DNA from: JALORV01 sp035498175
Lineage (GTDB): Bacteria; Pseudomonadota; Gammaproteobacteria; Burkholderiales; Burkholderiaceae_F
Assembly (NCBI GenBank): GCA_035498175.1
Contig: DATKAJ010000013.1
Coordinates: 1-52,902, forward strand
DNA: 52,902 bases
Direction: 5' to 3'
The position numbers and the translations under genes were made by a program. The notes beneath the pieces were generated by a model. That model did not search any database. It worked only from the letters and a program-made list of their open reading frames with translations, and was not told where the DNA came from. Below are positions 35,154-44,681 of this stretch, piece after piece (position 1 is the first letter of the stretch; every line of letters begins with the position of its first letter).

Positions 35154-36401
35154 CTACTTGACCAGCGAGTTGATCTCGATGATCGGCAGCAGCACGGCCA
35201 TGACGATCAGCATCACGACGACACCCATCGTCAGGATCAGGATCGGCTCGAGGAGCGACGTGAAAAACAGGGCACGACGTTCGGCTTCGCGTGAGTGAAT
35301 ATCCGCCGCGCGCGACAGCATCTCGGGCAGCTTGCCAGTCGCTTCGCCGGAGGCGATCAGGTGGATCAGCACCGGTGGGAACAGCTTCACGTAGCCGGGC
35401 TTCTTCTCCTCGTCGGCGTCGGCGCGCAGCGCCTTGGCGAGCGAAAAACCTTCGCGGACCCGCTGCACCGCGTCCATCACGCGGCCCCGCATTGCGAGGT
35501 TGGTAACGGTCTCGCCGGCCGCCTGAAGCGATCGCAGCATCGGCACGCCGGACCCGACCAGGATCGCGAGCGTCGAGGAGAAGCGCGCGGTATTGATCGA
35601 GCGCGACAGCACGCCGAACACCGGCATCGTCAGGATGCGCTGGTGCCAGCGCAGCCGCACCGCAGGAACGCGTAGCGCACGCCTCCAGAGGAACACCGCG
35701 AGGGCCAGAACGATCGCTACGATCCAGCCGTAGTGGCGCACGAAGTCCGACAGTGCGATCAGCGCGGTCGTCAGGAACGGCAGCTTTTGCTTGGTGTTGG
35801 CGAACACCTGCACCACCTGTGGCACGACGTAGGTCAGCAGGCCGACGACTACCAGCAACGCGACCACTGTGACGATGACCGGATAGACGAATGCGAGCGT
35901 TATCTTCTGCTGCAGCCGCGCGCGTTCCTCGATGTAGTCGGCGAGGCTGCCGAGCACGGAGCCAAGCTTGCCGGACTCCTCGCCGGCGGCGATCAGCGCG
36001 CGATAAATCTCCGGGAATTGCCGGGGGTGCCGCGCGAGCGCCTTGGAGAGCGATGTACCCGACAGCACGTCCGTGCGGATCGACGCCATCAGCTCGCGCA
36101 CCTGCTGCTTCTCGCTCTGCTCGACCATCACGGTCAGCGCATCGGCGACCGGCAGTTGGGCGCCGAGCAGCGAGGCGAGCTGGCGCGTCATCACGGCGAG
36201 CTCGGTCTGCGACAGGCGCCGCCCGAGTCGCATCGAAGCGCCCGTCGCGCTGGCGACCTCCCCGAAGACCGGTTCGACCGTCAGAGGGATCAGCCCACGG
36301 CCGCGCAGCAGCTGCCGTGCGACCCGCGCGCTATCCGCCTCGAGTACCCCGGTCTGCTCCTTGCCCGCTACATCTGCGGCGGCAAATCGAAACGCTGCCA
36401 A
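35154..36401 (-). CDS. gspF: T2SS inner-membrane protein GspF
   Basis: GspF is the polytopic inner-membrane platform protein of the type II secretion system. The 415-residue protein has two repeated cytoplasmic helical domains (about 80-200 and 280-390), each with the GEESGKLGSVL or GEATGKLPEML motif, and three transmembrane helices. The start is TTG 36401 after GAGGA, four or five bases upstream. It is the last gene of the cluster, separated from gspE by 118 bp, unlike the tight spacing elsewhere. Confidence 0.95.
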   Translation of the reverse strand: MAAFRFAAADVAGKEQTGVLEADSARVARQLLRGRGLIPLTVEPVFGEVASATGASMRLGRRLSQTELAVMTRQLASLLGAQLPVADALTVMVEQSEKQQVRELMASIRTDVLSGTSLSKALARHPRQFPEIYRALIAAGEESGKLGSVLGSLADYIEERARLQQKITLAFVYPVIVTVVALLVVVGLLTYVVPQVVQVFANTKQKLPFLTTALIALSDFVRHYGWIVAIVLALAVFLWRRALRVPAVRLRWHQRILTMPVFGVLSRSINTARFSSTLAILVGSGVPMLRSLQAAGETVTNLAMRGRVMDAVQRVREGFSLAKALRADADEEKKPGYVKLFPPVLIHLIASGEATGKLPEMLSRAADIHSREAERRALFFTSLLEPILILTMGVVVMLIVMAVLLPIIEINSLVK

Positions 36402-36519
36402 ATGAGTCCTCTATACCTTTGTCTTCACGCAGGGCGCCCGGCCGCCCGAAGCCCGGCGCGCCAACCAGAGCGCAGCGAGTGCACGTGCGATGCAAAGCAT
36501 CGCGTACACGAGCTGCGAA
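36402..36519 (-). promoter_or_regulatory. gspE-gspF spacer with hairpin
   Basis: This spacer breaks the otherwise tight gsp operon. It contains a perfect dyad, GCGATGC and GCATCGC around AAA (36487-36503), 16 bases after the gspE stop, then a GC-rich stretch, then the gspF Shine-Dalgarno GAGGA. The hairpin has no T run, so it could be an RNA processing or attenuation site. No promoter is obvious. Confidence 0.4.
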
Positions 36520-37953
36520 TCACTCGCGGGTGACGCGCAGGGCTTCCTCTTGCGAGGTGACGCCGGCGACGACCCAGCGTTGCGCGTCGGCCCGCATGTT
36601 GACCATGCCGCCGCGCTCGCCGATGCGGCGGATGTCGGTGTCGTTCGCGCCCTGGTGGATCAGCAGCCGCATTTCGTCGTCGACCGTCAGTAGTTCGTAG
36701 ATGCCGGTGCGCCCGACATAGCCGGTGTTGCCGCAGTTGTCGCAGCCGACCGCGCGCCACGGGCCGGTGGCGTTGTCCTGTACACGACACTTCGGGCACA
36801 GCTTGCGTACGAGCCGCTGGCCCATCACACCGAGCAGCGACGACGCCAGCAAGAACGGCTCGACCCCCATGTCGACCATCCGCGTGACCGCGCTCGCTGC
36901 ATCGTTGGTGTGCAGCGTGGCCAGCACCAGGTGGCCGGTCAGCGAAGCCTGCACCGCGATCTGCGCGGTTTCGAGGTCGCGGATCTCGCCGATCATCACG
37001 ACGTCCGGATCCTGGCGCAGGATGGCGCGCAGCGCCTTGGCGAACGTCATGTCGATCTTCGGATTGACCTGGGTCTGGCCGATACCCTCGATGTCGTATT
37101 CGATCGGGTCCTCGACCGTCATGATGTTGGTCGTGTTCTTGTCGAGTCGACGGATCGCGGCGTACAGCGTCGTCGACTTGCCCGAGCCGGTCGGTCCGGT
37201 CACCAGGATGATCCCGTGCGGCTGGTGGATCAGCGTGTCGAAGCGGTCGAGCGCATTCTTCGACATGCCGAGGTTGGTCAGCTCGAGCTTGGAAAGATCC
37301 TTCTCCAGCAAGCGCAGCACGACGCGCTCGCCATGACCGGTCGGCAGCGTCGACACGCGCACATCGACCGGGCGGCCACCGACCCGCAGCGTGATGCGGC
37401 CGTCCTGCGGCAGGCGCTTCTCGGCGATGTCGAGCGCCGCCATGATCTTGATGCGGCTCACCAGCGCCGCGTGCAGCGCCCGCTTGGGCCGGACGACGTC
37501 GCGCAGCGTGCCGTCGACGCGGAAGCGCACCAGCGAATAGGTCTCGAACGGTTCGATGTGGATATCGCTCGCGCCGTCGCGCGCCGCCTGCGTCAGCAGT
37601 GCGTTGATCATGCGGATGATCGGCGCGTCATCCTCGGTCTCGAGCAGGTCCTCGACGTCGGGGACGTCCTGCATCATCCGCGTGATGTCGAACTCGCCTT
37701 CGATGTCACCGACGATCTGCTGTGCCGATCCGCTCTGGTCGCCGTAGGTCTGCGAAATTGCCTCGGTCAGCTTGGTCGGCTCGACGACGATCGGCCGCAC
37801 CTGTCCCGGGAACACGCGCATCACTTCGTTAAGCGCCGCCAGCGGAGTCGCGTCGGAAATCCAAACCTCGGCGTCGCGCTCGCTCTTCGGCACGAGCAGA
37901 ATCGCGTTGTCGCGCGCGAACGAGTAGGGGACGAAGCGGCTGGCCGGGGTCAT
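36520..37953 (-). CDS. gspE: T2SS ATPase GspE
   Basis: GspE is the cytoplasmic hexameric ATPase that powers pseudopilus assembly. The 477-residue protein has an N-terminal domain, Walker A GPTGSGKS (253-260, K259), Asp box, Walker B with RQDPDVVMIGEIRD and the zinc knuckle CPKC...CDNC near 394-415. All catalytic motifs are intact. It begins 25 bp after the gspD stop. Confidence 0.96.
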   Translation of the reverse strand: MTPASRFVPYSFARDNAILLVPKSERDAEVWISDATPLAALNEVMRVFPGQVRPIVVEPTKLTEAISQTYGDQSGSAQQIVGDIEGEFDITRMMQDVPDVEDLLETEDDAPIIRMINALLTQAARDGASDIHIEPFETYSLVRFRVDGTLRDVVRPKRALHAALVSRIKIMAALDIAEKRLPQDGRITLRVGGRPVDVRVSTLPTGHGERVVLRLLEKDLSKLELTNLGMSKNALDRFDTLIHQPHGIILVTGPTGSGKSTTLYAAIRRLDKNTTNIMTVEDPIEYDIEGIGQTQVNPKIDMTFAKALRAILRQDPDVVMIGEIRDLETAQIAVQASLTGHLVLATLHTNDAASAVTRMVDMGVEPFLLASSLLGVMGQRLVRKLCPKCRVQDNATGPWRAVGCDNCGNTGYVGRTGIYELLTVDDEMRLLIHQGANDTDIRRIGERGGMVNMRADAQRWVVAGVTSQEEALRVTRE

Positions 37954-37978
37954 GCGGGCCGTCCTGTCGGGGTCGTCG

Positions 37979-40900
37979 CTACGGGGCGACGACGATCGGG
38001 TCGAAGCCCATCGCCTTCAGGCGGGCCACCGTGTCGGCGACAGTCTGAGTCGCGGGATCAATCGACACGCGCACGCGCACGACATCGCCGGACTTGGTCT
38101 TCACGCTCTCCCAGTAGGCGTCGAATCCCGCCTCGCGCAACTGGCGCTGGAGTTCGCGCCCGCGGCTGATCTGTGAAACGGCGGCGACCTGAACGAGGTT
38201 GCTGCTGGTCGACGGCGGCGCGCCCGCGGATGCGGCAGACGAACCGCTCGACGGCGTGTTGGTCGCTGAGGTGGCTGGCGCAATAGCCACAGGCTGCGCG
38301 GTGGTGGCCGGCGATGTCGAGGTCGAAGTCATCGGCGCGGCCGTGGTCGCGGCCGACGGAGACGTCGTTGTGGCGCCTGCAGGCGCCGCAGCCGAACTGA
38401 CTGCCGGCTCGGCGGCCTGCGCCGCCGGCCTCGACGGAGCCGCGCTCACCGCTGCGGTCCGGCTCGGCGTGGCCGCGGCGGCGGGTTCGCTACGAGTCGA
38501 CGCCGCGCTCGAAGCGGGCTGCGACGGCGTTACCGTCGACACTGCCGGCTCGACGATCGGAACGGCGGGTGCAGTCACCGTGGGCGTGGGCCCAGCTACC
38601 GCCGGCGCTGGCGCCGGTGGGGGCAGCGGTACTGCAGCGGACGGCGCTGTCGATGCTGGCGCGTTGGCCGGGGCGATGGTCACCGGTGCAGCGGCGACCG
38701 CCGTGGCAGGGGCTGTCGACGCCGCACTCGCATCGGGCCGCGGCGCTCCGCGCTCCGCCGCAGACGTCGTCTGCACATTGGCAACAGGCTGGGGCACCGG
38801 GCTGGACGCCGCCGGTGCAGGCGTCTGGCCCTCGCGCCCGTTGAGACTGCCTGGCTCGATCCCCGGCCCGGGCGCGCCGCCTGCAGGCGGACGGTCACGC
38901 ATTGCCGGGGGTACCGGGGGCTTTTCGGGCAGCTGGGTGCTCTCGAAGCCCTTGAAGATGACGTTATCGGGTTTGGTGTTGGCCGCGACCTGGCCGCGGA
39001 TGTAAGCGTACCGGTCGAGCGCCAGCGCCGACGACGATGCTTCCTCGCGCACGACGTATGGTCGGAGGAACACCATCAGATTGGTCTTGGTGCGCGACCG
39101 ATTCTCGTAACTGAACAGGTAACCTAGACCGGGGATGCGGCCCAGGATCGGCAGGGAGCTGCGGCTGTTCTCGTTCTTGTCCTCGATGAGGCCGCCGAGC
39201 ACGACGATGTTGCCGTCGTCGACCAGCACGGTCGACTCAAACGACCGCTTGTTGGTGATGATGCCGCCCTGTGCCGCGGTCAGCGTGTTCTGGATTGACG
39301 ACAGTTCCTGGTAGATCGACAGGCGCACGACGCCGCCTTCGGTGATCTGGGGCTTCACCCGCAGTTGCAGGCCGATGTCCTTGCGCTCGAAGGTCTGGAA
39401 CGGATTGACCCCCGCCACGGAATTGCCGCCGGCGTTCGCATAGGCGCCGGTGATCAGCGGAATGTTCTGGCCGACCAGGAACTTGGCCTCTTCGTTGTCG
39501 AGCGTCTGGATCGTCGGCGTCGAAAGGATATTGGCGTCGGCTGTGGTCTGCAGTGCCCGGGCCAGAAAGGCGAGGTTGATCACCTCGCCGATCCCGGGAA
39601 TGTTGATCTTGCCGTTGATGACCCCGAGATTGAGACCCTGCCCGACCGAGCCGAGGTTCGTCGCGACGCCCAGGATGTTGGTCCCGGCGCCGCCGAAGTT
39701 CTGGCTCGCGACGACGCCATAGTTGGTGTTGTTGACGGCACCAAGCGCCTGCCACTGGATGCCGAATTCGGCTGCCTTGTCGGCGGTCATCTCGACGATG
39801 AGCGACTCGATTACTACCTGCGCACGGCGCACGTCGAGCTTGTCGATGATTGCGCGGATGTTGCGGTACAAGGGCTCGGGCGCCGTAATGATCAGCGAAT
39901 TGGTCGCGGCGTCGGCCTGGATCAGGCCCGCTAGTGGGCCGCTGCCCCCCGAGCTACCGCCGCCGCCCGTGGCTGTGGCGGCCGGTGTCGAGGGGGTGGC
40001 CATACCGCCTCCGGCCGTCAGGCCGGGCTGGCCCGAGGTCCCGCCCTGCGGTGAGAGGCCGCTCGACGCAACCTGTGGCGTATAGGACGGATCGGAGCTG
40101 ATGATCGCGCGCAGCAGCGGCGCCAGTCGCGTCGCTTCGGCGTTGCGGAGATAGACGACGTTGATGTTGCCGGGGGTCGACGCCGGCTTGTCCAGCTGCG
40201 CAATCAACCCCTTGGCGAGCGCCAGCCGCGCCGCGCTCGGCGCCCGAACGATCAACAGGTTGGTGCGCGGCTCAGCCAAGATCGACACGCGCTGGCCGGC
40301 GTCGATCGCCTGCCCCGCGGCCCGCGCGCCCTCGTCCAGGACCCGGTTGACGATTGTCGCGATTTCCGTCGCCAGCCCGTACTTCACCGTGATCATTTCC
40401 AGATCGGAAGTGGCGGGCGTGTCGATCGCCTCGATGATCCGCTGGATGCGACGCAGGTTTTCCGCGTAGTCCGTGATGACGAGCGTGTTGTTCTGCGGGT
40501 ACGCCGAGATCGTGTTGTTTGGCGCAATCAGCGGCCGCAGGATCGGGACCATGGCGGTGGCTGATTCGTACTGCAGCCTGAAGACCTGGGTGATCAGCTG
40601 GTCGCCGCCCGGCGAGGGGCTGCGCGGCTCGACCACGGTGCCGCCCTGCAGCTTGGCGTCGGCCTCGGGTACCACCCGCATCACGTTGCCGGTCTGGACG
40701 ATCGTGAACCCCTGCAGGCGCAACGCCGACAGCAGCTGCTCGAACGCCTGCTGCTTGGTGACCGGGCGCTCGGTCACCAGCGACAGCGTGCCCTTGACCC
40801 GGGGATCGATGACGAACGTGCGCCCGGTGTACTGGCCGATCGCGCGGACCACGGCGTCGATGTCGGCATTGACGAAGTTCAGCATGACGCTGTCGTTCGC

Positions 40901-41068
40901 CTGCTTGTCCGCGCTACTGGCGGTGTTCTTCGCGGTCTTCGCCGCGGGCTTGGACTGGGCAAGGACCGGTGATGCGGGGACCAGCGCGATGCTGACCGCA
41001 CAAGCCAGAGCGATCCATCGCGACAGCGACAGCCTCCTTGCGCCTGGTGTTCCGCGCCCGCTCGTCAT
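37979..41068 (-). CDS. gspD: T2SS secretin GspD with C-terminal SPOR-like domain
   Basis: GspD forms the outer-membrane channel of the type II system. This 1029-residue protein has a signal peptide (about 1-37, ending VLAQ), N0-N3 domains (about 55-390, with a Gly-rich insertion near 330-385) and the secretin domain with the LPILGRIPGLGYLF signature. After about residue 715 the usual protein should end. Instead there is a Pro/Ala/Ser/Thr-rich tail of about 235 residues and then a SPOR-like domain of about 78 residues (LVQVAAVSQ, FDAYWE, VVRVRVSI, GFDPIVV), which resembles the SPOR domain of the FtsN-like protein at 9990-10547. Most GspD proteins are 650-750 residues. Its ATG is 1 base after the gspN stop. 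Confidence 0.95.
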   Translation of the reverse strand: MTSGRGTPGARRLSLSRWIALACAVSIALVPASPVLAQSKPAAKTAKNTASSADKQANDSVMLNFVNADIDAVVRAIGQYTGRTFVIDPRVKGTLSLVTERPVTKQQAFEQLLSALRLQGFTIVQTGNVMRVVPEADAKLQGGTVVEPRSPSPGGDQLITQVFRLQYESATAMVPILRPLIAPNNTISAYPQNNTLVITDYAENLRRIQRIIEAIDTPATSDLEMITVKYGLATEIATIVNRVLDEGARAAGQAIDAGQRVSILAEPRTNLLIVRAPSAARLALAKGLIAQLDKPASTPGNINVVYLRNAEATRLAPLLRAIISSDPSYTPQVASSGLSPQGGTSGQPGLTAGGGMATPSTPAATATGGGGSSGGSGPLAGLIQADAATNSLIITAPEPLYRNIRAIIDKLDVRRAQVVIESLIVEMTADKAAEFGIQWQALGAVNNTNYGVVASQNFGGAGTNILGVATNLGSVGQGLNLGVINGKINIPGIGEVINLAFLARALQTTADANILSTPTIQTLDNEEAKFLVGQNIPLITGAYANAGGNSVAGVNPFQTFERKDIGLQLRVKPQITEGGVVRLSIYQELSSIQNTLTAAQGGIITNKRSFESTVLVDDGNIVVLGGLIEDKNENSRSSLPILGRIPGLGYLFSYENRSRTKTNLMVFLRPYVVREEASSSALALDRYAYIRGQVAANTKPDNVIFKGFESTQLPEKPPVPPAMRDRPPAGGAPGPGIEPGSLNGREGQTPAPAASSPVPQPVANVQTTSAAERGAPRPDASAASTAPATAVAAAPVTIAPANAPASTAPSAAVPLPPPAPAPAVAGPTPTVTAPAVPIVEPAVSTVTPSQPASSAASTRSEPAAAATPSRTAAVSAAPSRPAAQAAEPAVSSAAAPAGATTTSPSAATTAAPMTSTSTSPATTAQPVAIAPATSATNTPSSGSSAASAGAPPSTSSNLVQVAAVSQISRGRELQRQLREAGFDAYWESVKTKSGDVVRVRVSIDPATQTVADTVARLKAMGFDPIVVAP

Positions 41069-41069
41069 G

Positions 41070-41849
41070 TCAACCGCCGCCGAAATTCAGGAGAGCCCCT
41101 TCGCCATCGCGCCGACCGAGCAGCGAGATGAGGCCCGTCAGTTGTGCTTTCACACCGGGATCGGTGCCTGGCAGGGCCTGGGCGCGGCCCGCAAAGCGTA
41201 AGCGCCCACCCTCTGGGATTGTGCCATTGCCCTTCAGCTCGAGGGGACCCGAAATGGTTAGTAATTCCAGCTGAGTTCCCGGCCAGATTCCATTGGTCTG
41301 CAGGCGGTAATGACCCATCGGAGAAACGGGCGTCAATGCGCTGGATGCGAACTGCCACTCGGCCGAGAAGTTGCCGCTGAGCCGGCCGGGCTCGATCTGC
41401 AGGCGGTCCCAACTCAGCGAAAGAATCCCACCGGGTCGCAGCGTGTTCCACGGCGCGCCGAGGCCGACCAGCAGCGACGCCGGCAGCTTGACGGTGGTGG
41501 CTCCAAGCGTCGTAGTGCCGCCGAACAGCGGCGCGCGAATCGCCAGGGGCTGCGTCAGCGCGGACGGGTGCGACAGTGTCAGGTCGACGTGGCCGATCAG
41601 CAGCGGCCAGGGACTCAGCTGCCAGGACAGGCGCTCGGGCAGGCTCGCTCGCGACGCGCCCGGCTCGGCCGAGGAGGCCAGCACCAGAACGGCCGAGCCG
41701 TTCCAGAGGCTGCCCTGGGCCTCGGCCAGCTCGACCCGACCGTTCGTTGCCGACTGCACTGCACCCGCCAGCCATTGCGCCGGAGCGACGATGACCACCG
41801 TAATCGCGAGCACGACCAGAGCGGCTAGAAGATAGAGAGCCGAGCGCAT
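41070..41849 (-). CDS. gspN: T2SS protein GspN
   Basis: GspN is an accessory inner-membrane protein with a large periplasmic domain. The 259-residue protein has one N-terminal helix (about 5-25) and a beta-rich domain with AQGSLWNGSA and DLTLSHPSAL typical of the family. Its role in secretion is not well defined and many systems lack it. It lies between gspM (9 bp) and gspD (1 bp). Confidence 0.88.
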   Translation of the reverse strand: MRSALYLLAALVVLAITVVIVAPAQWLAGAVQSATNGRVELAEAQGSLWNGSAVLVLASSAEPGASRASLPERLSWQLSPWPLLIGHVDLTLSHPSALTQPLAIRAPLFGGTTTLGATTVKLPASLLVGLGAPWNTLRPGGILSLSWDRLQIEPGRLSGNFSAEWQFASSALTPVSPMGHYRLQTNGIWPGTQLELLTISGPLELKGNGTIPEGGRLRFAGRAQALPGTDPGVKAQLTGLISLLGRRDGEGALLNFGGG

Positions 41850-41858
41850 CTGTGCAGG

Positions 41859-42353
41859 TCATTTCCGTGCGAGTCGCAGTGCCAGTTCGGCATCGACGTT
41901 GCCGGGCGTGCCGTCCTTGCCGGTAACGACGACGGTCGTGGCGCGGGCGCCCAGTTCGCGCTCGATGCCGGCCAGCCAGGTCGCCCAGGTGCCGTAGGGC
42001 ACGTTGGAAAAGGTGAGCTGCAGATCCCCCTCGGACAGCGGCACCATGCGCGTCATCTTCAGCCCGGCGCGTCCGAGCGAGGCCTCGATCGCGCCCTTGA
42101 CCTCCGCCGACGACACGGTGGCGACCTGCGGCTGCGCCCGCAGTCCCTTGACTTCTCCGAGGAGCGAGTCGAGTTCGGCGGCCTGCGCCCGCTGCTGGGG
42201 CAATGAGCGCTCCAGCCGGCCGATGCCGGTCCATGCGGGCTCGATCAGCATCAGGTAGAGCAATACGGCCGCGAGGATCACGCCGCCCGCGCCCAGGATC
42301 AGCCGCTCGCGCGGATCGCGCTCGAGCCAGAACTGCTTGATCGTGTCCATCAC
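41859..42353 (-). CDS. gspM: T2SS protein GspM
   Basis: GspM is a bitopic inner-membrane platform protein that partners GspL. The 164-residue protein has a short cytoplasmic start (FWLERDPRERLILG), one transmembrane helix (about 20-38), a coiled-coil stretch (about 45-70) and a small periplasmic ferredoxin-like domain. It begins at ATG 42353, overlapping the gspL stop by 4 bases. Confidence 0.9.
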   Translation of the reverse strand: MMDTIKQFWLERDPRERLILGAGGVILAAVLLYLMLIEPAWTGIGRLERSLPQQRAQAAELDSLLGEVKGLRAQPQVATVSSAEVKGAIEASLGRAGLKMTRMVPLSEGDLQLTFSNVPYGTWATWLAGIERELGARATTVVVTGKDGTPGNVDAELALRLARK

Positions 42354-43624
42354 GTCCCCGCCGCCGTGATGCGCGCCGAGCCGTCTGGCTCGAACCGCAC
42401 TGCCAAGCCCTGCTGTACGCCGGCCGAGCGCAGCGTGTTCTGAAACGCGGGGTTATCCGCCATGCCGCCCTTGAACTTCACCTTCAGCGCGCCGTCGCGA
42501 TACTCGATGGCGCCGACGCTGCCGAGCGGCGCGGCGGTCAGCAGCAGGGCGGTGCGCGCGTTGAGTACCGAGAAATCGTTGGCGGATGGTTGACCTGCGC
42601 GCGCGCGCAGATCGTTCAGCTGACGCTTGGTCTGCAGCACCGGATCGACCACCGCGGTCGTCTCGGGGAAGCTGGCGCGAAAAGCGTTCTCCATCTGCTG
42701 CTTGATGCCCGTGGCCTCCGATTCGAGCTTCAACCAATAGGCGTTCATCCCTCCGATCGCCACCAGCGCGCCGACTGCGGTCCAGGCCAGCGGTGCCTTC
42801 AGCGAGGCGCTGCGCAGCGCGCTGGCGCGTCCGGCAAGCGGCATCAGTCCGCCGAGCATGCCGCCTTGCGCAAAGCTGCCCTGCAGCAGGTTCACTGCGT
42901 TTTCCGTGCTGGCAAGGTCGATCAGGCCGGCGGCGACCTCGATATGAACGTTCAGAGGCCCCGCCAGCGGGCTCAGTTTCGCGGCCTCGCGCCCGAAGGC
43001 CTGGATGCGCTTGACGCCGAGCTGACGGACTGCGAGTGCCAGCGCAGCGGGCACGTCGCCGTCCTGAAGGAGGAACGAAAAGCCGTCGTGCGTGGCCGAG
43101 CGGGCGATGCCGCGGCCGCGATCGATCCGCACGGAGAGCACGCCGGCAGAGGGCGGCGGCACGGTATAGATCTCACTGTAGGCGGCGCGCACGCGATATC
43201 CGGCCTCGGAGCAGGCATCGAGTGCGTGGGTCAGCACGCCGCGGTCGATGACTGCCACGGGCATCTTGGGCATGGCAGCGATCGTGGTTGTGCCAGTGCC
43301 GCCGCGCGGCACGATGAACGCGAAGTGGCAGTCCGCCGCATCCGCGAGCAGCCGCTCTTCCAGCAGGTTGGGCAGCGCCAGCCGCAACTTGCCTTCCGAC
43401 AGCTTCGGTGGCTCGATCGCCGTCACGAAGACATCGGCAGGATCGAACACCAGGTCAATGGCCGCCGCTTTCGGCAGCAGTGCCAGCGCTGTCTCGCCGC
43501 TCGTGCCTTCACCGCCGACGCCGATGAAGTTCACGACGGTGCCAGTCGACATGTGGCCCTTGCCGCCGAACGATCGTCGCGGCGGCACGAAGACCAGCAG
43601 TCGCTGAAGAGACCTTTCCTTCAT
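42350..43624 (-). CDS. gspL: T2SS protein GspL
   Basis: GspL links the cytoplasmic ATPase GspE to the inner-membrane platform. The 424-residue protein has a cytoplasmic actin-like domain (about 1-265), one transmembrane helix near 278-295 (LAWTAVGALVAIGG) and a periplasmic ferredoxin-like domain (340-424). Conservation is usually low in this protein; placement between gspK and gspM supports the call. It starts 7 bp after the gspK stop. Confidence 0.9.
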   Translation of the reverse strand: MKERSLQRLLVFVPPRRSFGGKGHMSTGTVVNFIGVGGEGTSGETALALLPKAAAIDLVFDPADVFVTAIEPPKLSEGKLRLALPNLLEERLLADAADCHFAFIVPRGGTGTTTIAAMPKMPVAVIDRGVLTHALDACSEAGYRVRAAYSEIYTVPPPSAGVLSVRIDRGRGIARSATHDGFSFLLQDGDVPAALALAVRQLGVKRIQAFGREAAKLSPLAGPLNVHIEVAAGLIDLASTENAVNLLQGSFAQGGMLGGLMPLAGRASALRSASLKAPLAWTAVGALVAIGGMNAYWLKLESEATGIKQQMENAFRASFPETTAVVDPVLQTKRQLNDLRARAGQPSANDFSVLNARTALLLTAAPLGSVGAIEYRDGALKVKFKGGMADNPAFQNTLRSAGVQQGLAVRFEPDGSARITAAGT

Positions 43625-43631
43625 CGCAGGC

Positions 43632-44681
43632 TCAGATTTCGCGGACCCATAGAACGGTCACGGGCTGGATACCCTGTCCGGGCACGCCTCGGCGGACGAG
43701 CGCTTCCATGCGCGTAACCGCACGGTCGAGTTTGACCTCGCCCCGCACGAAGAAAAAGCGCGAAGCGGTGGCGATATCGGCGTCTTGTACGCCGTTTGCC
43801 TTGGCGCCGAGACGGGTACGCACTTCGCCGATGTTGTTGAAGTAGGAGATGCGCTCGCGCTCGGCCACGAGGGCGCGCGCGTCGGACAACGACAGGCCGG
43901 CTACCCGGGCCGCGATCACTTCCGGTCGCGCGGTGTTGACGTTGATCGGCGTGCGCTCGTCGAGCACGACGATGTAGGGAGCCAGCCGCTGGGCGGCCTC
44001 GACCGAGATCCCGGGAATCCCGATCAGGTCCTCCGGCAGCATCAAAGGTATCGGCCGCGGCTTGTCGGTGCTGCTCGAATTGTCAGGCGGGCTCCCGCTG
44101 GCATCGGGCACCGCCGGCGGCATGGCCTGCTGCATTCGCAAGGCGATCAGGTCGGCCGTCTGCTCCGGTACCTGCAGCAGCGCGCAGAGGCGCCGCAGCG
44201 CCGCGACCTCGGGCTCGAGAATCTGGCCGTTTTCGACAAGGTTGCGCAGGTTGTAGCGAGACTGGGCGTCTTCCATCGACCCTGCGATCGTCGCCTGCGA
44301 GGCAAGCGCCGAGGTTTCGCCGAGCTGGTCCAGACGCGTCTCGGCGAGCGGCTGCGCCCAGGGTTCGGACAGGGCGTCGTAGCTCGAACGGTTCGCATCC
44401 TCGCGCAGGATCGCCCGACCCCAGTCGAGTGCGCCGCGCAGCAGAAGGCGGCTCTGTGTCATCAGCTGCTGGTTTTCGATCGTCCGCAGCAGGACGAACT
44501 GGCGGTAGAAGAGCGCGCTGACGATCAGGGTCGCCAGGGTCGCGACGAACAGGGCGAGCAGCACTGCCGCGCCGCGCTGGCGCCTTGCCGCACGGCCTAA
44601 CCGAACGCGCCGCCAAATCCCGTCAACGCTCGCGTCACAGACCCGTGGCGCTCGTCCCGAGGCGTGCGTGAGCCGGCTCAT
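43632..44681 (-). CDS. gspK: T2SS minor pseudopilin GspK
   Basis: GspK is the large minor pseudopilin at the pseudopilus tip. The 349-residue protein has a prepilin-like N-terminal segment RRQRGAAVLLALFVATLATLIV, lacking the Glu at +5 as is normal for GspK, and a large alpha-domain with two Ca-site-type regions. The segment before the cleavage site is long (about 36 residues) if ATG 44681 is the start. That ATG overlaps the gspJ TGA (ATGA), which supports coupling. Confidence 0.93.
   Translation of the reverse strand: MSRLTHASGRAPRVCDASVDGIWRRVRLGRAARRQRGAAVLLALFVATLATLIVSALFYRQFVLLRTIENQQLMTQSRLLLRGALDWGRAILREDANRSSYDALSEPWAQPLAETRLDQLGETSALASQATIAGSMEDAQSRYNLRNLVENGQILEPEVAALRRLCALLQVPEQTADLIALRMQQAMPPAVPDASGSPPDNSSSTDKPRPIPLMLPEDLIGIPGISVEAAQRLAPYIVVLDERTPINVNTARPEVIAARVAGLSLSDARALVAERERISYFNNIGEVRTRLGAKANGVQDADIATASRFFFVRGEVKLDRAVTRMEALVRRGVPGQGIQPVTVLWVREI

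Noticed and set aside
38199..39005. A 268-codon plus-strand ORF opposite gspD
   Set aside because: It is antisense to the low-complexity Pro/Ala/Ser/Thr tail of GspD. The Gly/Ala-rich translation follows from that composition, and it has no ribosome-binding site or motif.
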